A DNA stretch of 64,000 nt from assembly GCF_015667585.1 (NCBI RefSeq), contig NZ_JADPEG010000019.1, positions 1-64,000 on the forward strand, given 5' to 3'. The stretch comes from Clostridium sp. D33t1_170424_F3. Its GTDB lineage: Bacteria; Bacillota; Clostridia; Oscillospirales; Acutalibacteraceae. The notes beneath the pieces were generated by a model that saw only the letters and a list, made by a program, of their open reading frames with translations, was not told the origin of the DNA and searched no databases. Below, in pieces: positions 35,565-42,659 of the stretch (within the stretch, counting starts at the first letter, position 1; the number at the start of each line of letters is the position of its first letter). The translations under genes and the position numbers were made by a program.

Positions 35565-37724
35565 ATGGATTTTACAGCAGTACTGGCAGACCAGTTTCAT
35601 TTAAAGACCTGGCAGATTGAAAAAGTGATCGAGCTGATCGACGAGGGGAACACGATCCCGTTTATCGCGCGTTACCGCAAGGAGGCCCACGGTTCCCTGG
35701 ACGACCAGACCCTGCGCGAGATTGCGGAGCGCCTGGAATACCTGCGCGGACTGGAGAAGCGCCGCCAGGAGGTGGCGGACCTGATTACCGCCGCGGATTG
35801 CATGACGGACGAGGTCTCCGCCGCGCTGGCGAACGCCGCGACGCTCTCTGAAATCGAGGACATCTACCGCCCGTTCCGTCCCAAGCGCAAGACGCGCGCC
35901 TCCGTGGCAAAGCAGAAGGGGCTGGAGCCGCTGGCGCTGGAAATCTACAGGCAGGAACCGAAGGCGGCCTATCCCATCGATATGGCGCAATCGTATGTTA
36001 ATCCGGAGCTGGGCGTGGAAACGCCGGAGGACGCGCTGGCGGGCGCGAAGGACATCATTGCGGAGATGATCTCCGACGATGCGGGCATCCGCAAGCGGCT
36101 GCGCGTGGTGACGCTGGCACAGGGCGAGCTGGTCAGCAAGGCCGCCAGGCCGGACGAGGACTCCGTCTATGCGCAATACTACGATTTCCGCCAGCCCATC
36201 CGCCAATTGCAGGGGCACCGCGTGCTGGCGGTGGACCGCGGCGAACGCGAGGGCTTTCTCAAGGCCAGCATCGTGCTGGATCCGGCGCGCGGCTTAAATA
36301 TCATTTACACCACCTGCGTCAGGGAAAATACCCCCTGTGCGGAGGCAGTGCGCGAGGCGGGCGAGGACGCGTACAGCCGGCTGATCTTTCCGGCAATTGA
36401 GCGCGAAATCCGCAGCAAGCTGACAGAGGACGCGGACGAGGCGGCGATCAAGGTCTTTTCCGTCAACCTGCGCCAGCTTTTGATGCAGCCGCCGGTGAAG
36501 GGCCGCGTCGCCATGGGGCTGGACCCCGGTTACCGCACGGGCTGCAAGGTGGCGGTTGTCGACCCGACCGGGCGCGTGCTGGACACGGGCGTGATCTATC
36601 CGACCCACTCCAAGGTGAAGGTTGAGGAGGCGAAGAAATTTGTCTCTGAGCAGATTCAGAAGCACGGCGTGGAGGTGATCGCCATCGGCAACGGCACTGC
36701 CAGCAAGGAAACGGAGCTGTTCGCCGCCGAGGTAATCCGGGAGCTGCACACCGGCGTTTCGTATATGGTGGTCAGCGAAGCGGGCGCGTCCGTCTACTCC
36801 GCAAGCAAACTGGCGGCGCAGGAGTTCCCGGATTTCGACGTCACCCTGCGAAGTGCGGTTTCCATCGCGCGCCGCTTGCAGGACCCGCTGGCGGAGCTGG
36901 TCAAGATCGACCCCAAGGCCATCGGCGTGGGGCAGTACCAGCATGACATGCCGCCCAAACGGTTAAATGAGGCGCTTTCCGGCGTGGTGGAGGACTGCGT
37001 GAACACCGTCGGCGTGGATTTGAACACCGCGTCGCCGTCCCTGCTGGAAAAGGTGGCGGGCGTTTCCGCAACGGTATCCAAAAATATCGTCAAGTACCGC
37101 GAGGAAAACGGCGCGTTCAAAAGCCGCGCGGAGCTGAAGAAGGTGCCCAAGCTCGGCCCCAAGGCGTTTGAACAGTGCGCGGGCTTTCTGCGCGTCAGCG
37201 AAAGCGACAACGTGCTGGACAACACCGCCGTCCATCCGGAGAGCTACACGGCGGCAAAGGCGCTGCTTAAGCTCTGCGACTGCGATATGAAGGACATCCG
37301 CGCCGGGAAGCTCGACGGCCTGCGGGAAAAGGTGCAGTCCATTGGCGAGGATACCGCCGCGCAGGAACTGGGCGTCGGCGTGCCGACCTTGCAGGACATC
37401 GTGACGGAGCTTCTGCGTCCCGGACGCGACCCCCGCGACGAGCTGCCGCCCCCGCTGCTGCGCACGGATGTGCTGGGCATGGAGGACCTCAAGGCGGGCA
37501 TGGAGCTGATGGGCACCGTGCGCAATGTGATCGACTTCGGTGCGTTTGTCGATATTGGCGTGCATCAGGACGGGCTGGTGCACATTTCCCAGGTGTGTAG
37601 CCGCTATATCAAGCATCCCAGCGAGGTGCTCAAGGTGGGCGACATTGTCAAGGTCTGGGTGCTGTCCGTGGACATGGCAAAAAAGCGCATTTCCCTGACG
37701 ATGCTGCCGCCCAAAGAGGAATAA
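35565..37724 (+). CDS. tex: Tex family RNA-binding transcription accessory protein
   Basis: A 719-residue Tex protein: N-terminal helical region with IPFIARYRKEAHGSLDD, a YqgF-like RNase H-fold domain with GLDPGYRTGCKVAVV, helix-hairpin-helix repeats (about 490-560) and a C-terminal S1 RNA-binding domain (about 635-705) with VIDFGAFVDIGVHQDGLVHIS. Tex binds RNA or DNA and influences transcription and stress responses. The ATG at 35565 is preceded by GGGAGTGG inside the tail of the upstream gene; the longer overlapping frame is rejected. Confidence 0.95.
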   Translation: MDFTAVLADQFHLKTWQIEKVIELIDEGNTIPFIARYRKEAHGSLDDQTLREIAERLEYLRGLEKRRQEVADLITAADCMTDEVSAALANAATLSEIEDIYRPFRPKRKTRASVAKQKGLEPLALEIYRQEPKAAYPIDMAQSYVNPELGVETPEDALAGAKDIIAEMISDDAGIRKRLRVVTLAQGELVSKAARPDEDSVYAQYYDFRQPIRQLQGHRVLAVDRGEREGFLKASIVLDPARGLNIIYTTCVRENTPCAEAVREAGEDAYSRLIFPAIEREIRSKLTEDADEAAIKVFSVNLRQLLMQPPVKGRVAMGLDPGYRTGCKVAVVDPTGRVLDTGVIYPTHSKVKVEEAKKFVSEQIQKHGVEVIAIGNGTASKETELFAAEVIRELHTGVSYMVVSEAGASVYSASKLAAQEFPDFDVTLRSAVSIARRLQDPLAELVKIDPKAIGVGQYQHDMPPKRLNEALSGVVEDCVNTVGVDLNTASPSLLEKVAGVSATVSKNIVKYREENGAFKSRAELKKVPKLGPKAFEQCAGFLRVSESDNVLDNTAVHPESYTAAKALLKLCDCDMKDIRAGKLDGLREKVQSIGEDTAAQELGVGVPTLQDIVTELLRPGRDPRDELPPPLLRTDVLGMEDLKAGMELMGTVRNVIDFGAFVDIGVHQDGLVHISQVCSRYIKHPSEVLKVGDIVKVWVLSVDMAKKRISLTMLPPKEE

Positions 37725-37963
37725 AAAATACGGGGTCCGCGTATGCTGCATTGACTCGGTGGCTGAAAAGAAAATACGCTTTGACAAAAGCGCGTCTTCT
37801 TATGAAAATGCGTGTGCCGTGCAGAAAAGGCGTAAAATCTGTAAAAATCTTCCTTGTTAAGAAAGATCAATAAAGCATTTATACAAGATTTATAAAAGTT
37901 AGTCTTAAAAAGTCGAAATTTTTACAATGAAATGGGATACTAGCATTTCCTTGTGAATAGATA

Positions 37964-37974
37964 TGTGCTATAAT
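37964..37974 (+). promoter_or_regulatory. Extended -10 promoter of the DUF805 gene
   Basis: TGTGCTATAAT: a consensus TATAAT at 37969-37974 with upstream TG, 33 bp before the start codon. The -35 region (TTTCCT at 37946) is weak. Confidence 0.6.
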
Positions 37975-38007
37975 GTGAACATTCTATTACAAAAGGAGTT
38001 GCTCACT

Positions 38008-38364
38008 ATGGAATTTTTGCAGCCTTACATTAGCATGTGGACCAACTACGTAAACTTCAAGGATCGTGCAAGACGCAGAGACTTCTGGATGGCCTTTCTT
38101 GTAAACTTTATCGTGGTGTTTATTCTGGGCATCCTTGTTAACATTGCGTCCTTCTTTGGCATTATTTCTGGTATTTACAGCCTGGCGATTCTGGTCCCGA
38201 TGCTTGGTCTGTGGGTCAGAAGACTGCACGACACCGGCAAAAGCGGCTGGTTCCTGCTTCTGGGCCTGATCCCGGCAGTTGGTGCGATCGTCCTGCTGGT
38301 CTTCGCCTGCATGGACAGCCAGCCCGGCGCCAACCAGTATGGCCCGAACCCGAAGGGTTTCTAA
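38008..38364 (+). CDS. DUF805 family small membrane protein
   Basis: A 118-residue integral membrane protein of the DUF805 (YhaH-like) family: the N-terminal YVNFKDRARRRDFWMAFL motif, three hydrophobic helices, and the conserved RRLHDTGKSGWFLLLGLIP segment, ending in SQPGANQYGPNPKG. Function of the family is not established. AAAAGGAG precedes the ATG. It has its own promoter and a strong terminator, so it is monocistronic. Confidence 0.92.
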   Translation: MEFLQPYISMWTNYVNFKDRARRRDFWMAFLVNFIVVFILGILVNIASFFGIISGIYSLAILVPMLGLWVRRLHDTGKSGWFLLLGLIPAVGAIVLLVFACMDSQPGANQYGPNPKGF

Positions 38365-38422
38365 TCCATAACCGGAGATAAAAAGCGCGGATCGCGCAAT
38401 GCCTTTTTTAAAAAGTGATATA

Positions 38423-38472
38423 AAAACATCGCCCTTGACCGGCTGGTTCAGCCGTCAAGGGCGATGTTTTTA
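38423..38472 (+). terminator. Rho-independent terminator after the DUF805 gene
   Basis: AAAACATCGCCCTTGAC (38423-38439) pairs perfectly with 38454-38470, followed by TTTT. Confidence 0.9.
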
Positions 38473-38565
38473 TTTGTATCTTTTTTGAACCGTTTGTCGA
38501 GGCAGATGAGCAGACGCAGGAACGATAAACAAAAAACACCGCATAAACTTTCTAAATAGGGCAGA

Positions 38566-38850
38566 TTATTTTCCAAATAAATTGCTGTGCGTTCCGGTGC
38601 GGGCTAAGGTTAAGACAAGAACGTCGTCTTCAATGTGGTAAATAAGCAGCCAATCAGGAAGAATATGACATTCCCGATGCCCGCGCCAATCGCCGCTCAA
38701 GGCATGATCCCTGTTTTGCTCCGGCAGAGGCATGCCGGCTGCAAGGCTTGCTACAATTTGTTCCAACAATTCAATTTTCAGTCCGCGCTTGATCGCCAGT
38801 TTGTAGTCCTTCTTAAACTGTGTGGTGGTTTTAACAATGTATTTTGTCAT
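38566..38850 (-). CDS. yafQ: RelE/YafQ-type mRNA interferase toxin
   Basis: A 94-residue toxin of the RelE superfamily, YafQ branch: N-terminal TTQFKKDYKLAIKRG, central LSGDWRGHRECHILPDWLLIY and C-terminal LTLARTGTHSNLFGK, with the histidines typical of YafQ nucleases. Such toxins cut mRNA on the ribosome. The gene overlaps the antitoxin gene by 4 bp (ATGA), the classical arrangement. Confidence 0.92.
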   Translation of the reverse strand: MTKYIVKTTTQFKKDYKLAIKRGLKIELLEQIVASLAAGMPLPEQNRDHALSGDWRGHRECHILPDWLLIYHIEDDVLVLTLARTGTHSNLFGK

Positions 38851-39125
38851 TCTTTCAAATCCGCGAAAAGCTGGTTTACGTCCGTGTAACCCTTTACTGT
38901 GGGGTCTTTCGCAATCCTTTCCGCCTCAAGCATTGCGGCAATGGTTTCCTTGTTTGGTTGATTTAACGTTACTTCAAACGGAAGGCCGCCTTCACGGAGA
39001 GATTGACGGACAAAAATATTGAATGCCGTTGAAAGGTTCATGCCAAGCTCGGCAAAAAGCGCGTCTGCCTGTGCCTTAAGCTCCGTGTCAATGCGAATGC
39101 TGATGTTTGTTGTGTTGCTGGCCAT
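38847..39125 (-). CDS. dinJ: RelB/DinJ-family antitoxin
   Basis: A 92-residue ribbon-helix-helix protein, first in the toxin-antitoxin operon. The N-terminus NISIRIDTELKAQADALFAELGM is the RelB/DinJ DNA-binding and dimer region; the C-terminus would wrap the toxin. It is expected to repress its own promoter, where paired repeats are visible. Confidence 0.92.
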   Translation of the reverse strand: MASNTTNISIRIDTELKAQADALFAELGMNLSTAFNIFVRQSLREGGLPFEVTLNQPNKETIAAMLEAERIAKDPTVKGYTDVNQLFADLKE

Positions 39126-39154
39126 TAGATCGCCCCTTTCCAGTAGATACTTAT

Positions 39155-39196
39155 ATTATATGCAATTTGCACGAAGAATACAATACATTGCACGAA
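39155..39196 (-). promoter_or_regulatory. Autoregulated promoter of the dinJ-yafQ operon
   Basis: On the minus strand TTGTAT (complement of 39178-39183) and TATAAT (complement of 39155-39160) are 17 bp apart. The 9-mer TTCGTGCAA occurs twice (complements of 39167-39175 and 39188-39196) exactly 21 bp apart, one copy within the spacer, fitting two antitoxin dimers on one DNA face. Confidence 0.65.
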
Positions 39197-39248
39197 AAAT
39201 ATAATAATACAGTGTGAGGAGCAGTACAAAAAATTCATGTGGAGCTTT

Positions 39249-39510
39249 TCAAAAAAATAGAGAGACGAAAGCGAGTGAAGAATATTCACCCGCTTTCGTC
39301 TCTTCCGTTTGTTCAGACCCCAAAACATTCCATTCCCTTCCAACGAGGAAGTCGAGCGACACTTTATACAAATCGCTAAGCTCCAATAGGATATGCAAAG
39401 GTGGAACAACTTTTCCGCTTTCGTAATAAGCGTAAGTAGAACGGTCGATTTCTAAAAACTCCGCCAATTCTCGCTGATAGTACCGGCGTTGTAAGTTCCA
39501 TATGTAACGA
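39249..39510 (-). pseudogene. XRE-type regulator lacking a start codon
   Basis: On the minus strand a helix-turn-helix of the Cro/CI type is clear: QRELAEFLEIDRSTYAYYES, then PPLHILLELSDLYKVSLDFLVGRE. The open frame extends upstream through residues that resemble the first helix, but no ATG, GTG or TTG occurs before a stop; the first possible start (TTG at 39467) would cut off helix 1. It is probably a decayed regulator, or one started at a rare codon. It lies next to the paired palindromes at 39555-39592. Confidence 0.55.
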
Positions 39511-39554
39511 GTGTCTTTAACCTTTATAGTGATTTTATTTTATGATTAGTTGTA

Positions 39555-39592
39555 CTTCAAGTTGAAGTGAATTTGTATGCTTCAACTTGAAG
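39555..39592. promoter_or_regulatory. Twin palindromic operators
   Basis: CTTCAAGTTGAAG (39555-39567) and CTTCAACTTGAAG (39580-39592) are each palindromes of CTTCAA-N-TTGAAG and are also reverse complements of each other, 25 bp centre to centre. Placed between two XRE-type genes, they are probable binding sites of the intact regulator downstream. Confidence 0.7.
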
Positions 39593-39657
39593 TGTGATAA
39601 TTTTAATTACATGCAAATATGTGACACATGGTAAGGAATAACGAGGTGAGAATATTG

Positions 39658-39996
39658 TTGGACAAAAGTATATTGAAAGCGGTCGGTCAGAGGCTCAAAA
39701 AGTACCGTTTGCTGGCAGGGATGACTCAAAAGCAACTGTCAGAAATACTGGGCATTGGCGAGCAATATTATGGACAGGTTGAGCGTGGCGTTAAAAAGCT
39801 GAGCCTCGAAAAGCTAATGTTTTTTTGTACTTGCTTCCAGATTCCCCTCGACGATATTATCAGAATTGATGCGAAAGATGAAGACGACCCCATAAAGCTT
39901 GCCTGTATTTCAGAGATTTCTCAATTGCTGATTGATTGTTCGAGAGAACAGCTGGCCTTAATTAAGTCCTTTGTGCATAATATCGATTTGCTATAA
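39658..39996 (+). CDS. XRE-family transcriptional regulator
   Basis: A 112-residue regulator with a helix-turn-helix at about residues 8-60 (VGQRLKKYRLLAGMTQKQL, GIGEQYYGQVERG) and a helical C-terminal tail. The TTG at 39658 is preferred because GAGGTGAG ends seven bases before it; an in-frame ATG at 39628 would add ten residues but lacks a ribosome site. Twin palindromes upstream are its likely operators. Base composition is lower in GC than the surrounding genes, suggesting an acquired module. Confidence 0.75.
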   Translation: MDKSILKAVGQRLKKYRLLAGMTQKQLSEILGIGEQYYGQVERGVKKLSLEKLMFFCTCFQIPLDDIIRIDAKDEDDPIKLACISEISQLLIDCSREQLALIKSFVHNIDLL

Positions 39997-40009
39997 AGGA
40001 GTAACTGAG

Positions 40010-40087
40010 ATTTATGAGGAACGCGCCTACCGCCGCGGTATGCGGGACTGTGTGATCCTGTTAAAAGCGCTCCGCGTTCTGGCATAA
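40010..40087 (+). pseudogene. C-terminal remnant of a small accessory protein
   Basis: A frame reading IYEERAYRRGMRDCVILL and ending ALRVLA follows the XRE gene directly, with AAGGAG in front but no ordinary start codon (the codon at the right distance is ATT). The pattern resembles the C-terminal end of small proteins (DUF6809-like) often encoded beside XRE regulators in clostridial mobile elements. Probably a deletion remnant. Confidence 0.4.
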
Positions 40088-40092
40088 ACAAG

Positions 40093-40135
40093 CAGGGCCG
40101 CAGCAAACTTCTTTGTTTTGCCGCGGCCCTGTTTT
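40093..40135 (+). terminator. Terminator after the XRE regulator
   Basis: CAGGGCCGCAGCAAA pairs, with one mismatch, with TTTTGCCGCGGCCCTG and is followed by TTTTATGTTTT. It also faces the end of the minus-strand operon and may work for both. Confidence 0.75.
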
Positions 40136-40155
40136 ATGTTTTGCGCTTATATATA

Positions 40156-41010
40156 TTATGCGTCCACTTCCGGCTCCGTGGTGGAAACCAGGCGGGAGAG
40201 CGTTTCCGCCGTCATATCGGCCTGGAAGCGGTCGTTGACGGTCAGGTCGTAGGTCCGTGCGGTTTGGCTGTCGGCGGGGATGGATGAAAAATGAATGGTT
40301 TCTGCATACCCCTGGCTGAATTTCAGCTTGTCGATCAGCGTCTTGCAGCGCGCGGCGAAGGCCTCCGGAGTTTCGCTGCTGTCCAGCAGCTCGATGCTGG
40401 TGTACACGCTGTCCCCCGCGCGCAGATCCTGCGCGTTTTTGGGAATCTCCTTATCGACGCCGTACAGATTGACCCGTACATGAAGGGCGGAAATTTCCGG
40501 CGTGCCCTTCAGCGTGTCGTAATATTGGCTGCGGATTTCCTGCGAGATGGTTTCCTCCGCCATTCTCCGCTGCGGGCCGACTTCATAAAAGACGGGGATG
40601 GACGCGATGACCATGCTGCTTCCGAGCAGGAACAGCGTAAACAGGCAGCTGAGGAAATCGTATTTCAACTTATCCTTGCGGAACAGCACGTTGCTGAGAA
40701 GGATTTCGATGCCGAGGGAGACCAGCAGCAGCGGCGACCATTTTGCCGCGGTGAGCGGGATGTTGTAATTGCGGGTAAACAGGAACAGCAGGAGCAGCAC
40801 GCCGAAGACGATCAGCGCCAATCCCATGGAAAAGCTGCCGACCCGGCGCACGCGCTGCGCGGGCTGGGGGCGCGCCGGCACGGGCTGCCGGACAGGCGCG
40901 GAATAGCGCGGCGGCTCCGTCTGGGTTTGCTCCGGCTCCGGGGAGTAGCAGACCTCCTGTTCCGGTTCCGGCTGTTTGCCAAAATCAAGTTCCGGGTATT
41001 CGTTATTCAT
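40156..41010 (-). CDS. LiaF-like membrane protein, last gene of the sigma operon
   Basis: A 284-residue membrane protein: a proline-rich acidic N-terminus (residues 1-60, rich in P, E and Q), three hydrophobic segments between about 68 and 165, and an extracellular or periplasmic region with no catalytic motif. The SMGLALIVFGVLLL start and SLGIEILLSNVLF look like the LiaF/DUF5668 membrane unit. The start ATG at 41010 overlaps the upstream gene by 8 bp and has GGAGGG. It presumably serves the envelope-stress response run by the sigma factor at the head of the operon. Confidence 0.65.
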   Translation of the reverse strand: MNNEYPELDFGKQPEPEQEVCYSPEPEQTQTEPPRYSAPVRQPVPARPQPAQRVRRVGSFSMGLALIVFGVLLLLFLFTRNYNIPLTAAKWSPLLLVSLGIEILLSNVLFRKDKLKYDFLSCLFTLFLLGSSMVIASIPVFYEVGPQRRMAEETISQEIRSQYYDTLKGTPEISALHVRVNLYGVDKEIPKNAQDLRAGDSVYTSIELLDSSETPEAFAARCKTLIDKLKFSQGYAETIHFSSIPADSQTARTYDLTVNDRFQADMTAETLSRLVSTTEPEVDA

Positions 41011-41557
41011 CGCGGTTCCCTCCGTATTCAATGTAGTCGGTGTCGATCGGCTCCTTGTTCTTTTTGCCGCCGCCCACCAGGTAAACGCCCAGCAAAATGA
41101 CGCAGGTGGCGACCAGAATCGTCGGCAGGTTGTCGATCAGACGGTAGAGCCAGGGCAGGGTGTCGTAGATCAGGGACATGTACGGCCCGATGCAGGTTTG
41201 GAACAGCATCCAGACGCCGAGGAAGATGCAGATGCCGCCGACCAGCAGGTGGCGCTTTTTTGCGACGCCCAGCCAGTCTTTTTTGAAGAAATCGTCCGCG
41301 CCGAACAGGAAGTGATCCTCCTGTGCCAGACGCTCCTCATACGGGAGGTGGCACAGATTTATTGCGTCAAAGAAGGAATAAAACCAGATGACAGGGATTA
41401 AAATCGTCAGGAAGGGCAGACTGAAAAAGCCTGCCACAGCGATAACGCCGCAGAACGCCAGCATCAGCGACGCGCCCTTTTTCATCATTCCGAGGTACAT
41501 ATGCCCGGCGCCCGGGAACATGGAAAAGAGGAAGGTCAAAACACTACTTTTTTTCAT
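41003..41557 (-). CDS. Small multi-pass membrane protein (TM2-like N-terminus)
   Basis: A 184-residue membrane protein. The N-terminus (FLFSMFPGAGHMYLGMMKKG) matches the TM2/DUF5683-type hairpin with PGAGHMYLG; further membrane segments lie at about 32-60, 103-125 and 145-165. Function unknown. It overlaps the anti-sigma gene by 14 bp upstream and the next gene by 8 bp, so it belongs to the coupled sigma operon. Confidence 0.7.
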   Translation of the reverse strand: MKKSSVLTFLFSMFPGAGHMYLGMMKKGASLMLAFCGVIAVAGFFSLPFLTILIPVIWFYSFFDAINLCHLPYEERLAQEDHFLFGADDFFKKDWLGVAKKRHLLVGGICIFLGVWMLFQTCIGPYMSLIYDTLPWLYRLIDNLPTILVATCVILLGVYLVGGGKKNKEPIDTDYIEYGGNRDE

Positions 41558-42014
41558 TGCCGGAAGCTCCTTTCAAATTCAGGTGGTCAAAAAATTGTTG
41601 AATGCCGTCCGATACCTGCCGCCCGATCTCGTTGGTCTTCTCCGAGAATTGTGTGGAAAAGCTTGTCAGGCCTTGGAAGGGGTCCGGCTTTGTTTCGTTT
41701 GTGCTGAGGTTGAAGACGCCGCCCAGCCAGAGCAGCATGGTCAGGCACGCCGCGACGCCCACCGCCACATAGCGGTTGAAGAACAGCTCCGCAGCCCTTT
41801 GCCGGAGGCGCCGCATCGTGAGAGGATGAAGCGTTTCCGGTGCGTCGAGCAGCGAGTCCCCGCACAGCAGGTCGGCGTACCGTTCCGTGCACGCGTCGCA
41901 GTAGGAGAGATGCTCCGCGATCTCCAGCCGGGTCAGCTCAGCCGGTTCCCCGTGCAGCAGTTCGTCAAAGGCAAAATCGGTCAGATGGCCGTCCGCGTCA
42001 AAATAGGGTTTCAT
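41544..42014 (-). CDS. Zinc-type anti-sigma factor
   Basis: A 156-residue single-pass membrane protein. Residues 33-42 contain HLSYCDAC, the HxxxCxxC zinc motif of ZAS anti-sigma factors, on the cytoplasmic side; one transmembrane segment lies at about 82-102 and a short outside tail follows. It would hold the sigma factor inactive until an envelope signal. The start overlaps the sigma gene by 4 bp, so both are made in fixed ratio. Confidence 0.85.
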   Translation of the reverse strand: MKPYFDADGHLTDFAFDELLHGEPAELTRLEIAEHLSYCDACTERYADLLCGDSLLDAPETLHPLTMRRLRQRAAELFFNRYVAVGVAACLTMLLWLGGVFNLSTNETKPDPFQGLTSFSTQFSEKTNEIGRQVSDGIQQFFDHLNLKGASGNEKK

Positions 42015-42517
42015 TGGCTCAGCTCCTTTCCCAGTTGTTCTCGCAGTATGGCTTTTGCGCGGTATAATTGTGTTTGTACGGTTTTTTTAGGGCGCTTGAG
42101 CGCTTCCGCGATTTCCTCCACGCTTTTTTCTTCCAGAAAATAGAGGACGGATACCTTTTGATAGGGTTCCTGCAGGTTCCGCACGATGCGGTGGGCGCGG
42201 GTTTCGCTCTCGCCCTCGATGTAGAGGTCCTCCGGGCTGGCGTGGGAGGGGATGGCGTCCAGCGTTTCTTCGCCGGGAATCGCCACACGCCGCGCGTAGG
42301 CGCTTTTTAAATAATCCTTGGCTTTGTTGGAAGCGATGCGGCAAAGCCACGGCTTGTATTGTTCAGGAGGACAGCTGTCGATGCTGCGGTACGCGGAGAG
42401 GAACGTATCCTGCGAAAGATTTTGCGCCTCCTGATAGTCCCGCACCATCTGAAAGCAGATGGTAAACACGAGCTTTTCATATTGCTTTACCAGCTGTGAA
42501 AAATGTTCATTTGTCAT
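42011..42517 (-). CDS. ECF-type RNA polymerase sigma factor
   Basis: A 168-residue sigma-70-family factor with region 2 (FTICFQMVRDYQEAQNLSQDTF) and region 4 (PYQKVSVLYFLEEKSVEEIAEALKR). It heads a four-gene operon with its anti-sigma factor and two membrane proteins, all overlapping. AGGAGGGGG precedes the ATG. It likely activates its own operon, but no promoter could be assigned with confidence. Confidence 0.92.
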   Translation of the reverse strand: MTNEHFSQLVKQYEKLVFTICFQMVRDYQEAQNLSQDTFLSAYRSIDSCPPEQYKPWLCRIASNKAKDYLKSAYARRVAIPGEETLDAIPSHASPEDLYIEGESETRAHRIVRNLQEPYQKVSVLYFLEEKSVEEIAEALKRPKKTVQTQLYRAKAILREQLGKELSQ

Positions 42518-42624
42518 AATTGCCCGTGTTCACCCCCTCCTGTGTTCCCGGCCGTTCAATCAATAAAACGACGCAGGGCGCGGTTTGACTTCAACTTTTT
42601 CAAAAAATTTTTATGTACCAAAAA

Positions 42625-42650
42625 AAGGAGGCCGCGCGGGCCTCCTTCTG
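42625..42650 (-). terminator. Terminator of the hydrogenase-like gene
   Basis: On the minus strand AAGGAGGCC pairs with GGCCTCCTT and is followed by TTTTT, 12 bp past the stop of the gene at 42660. Confidence 0.88.
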
Positions 42651-42659
42651 AATATGAAA

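Noticed and set aside
42518-42600. ECF-type promoter for the first sigma operon (AAAC ... CGTC)
   Set aside because: Both short elements are present near the expected place, but their spacing is far below the usual 15-17 bp, so the match is not credible.
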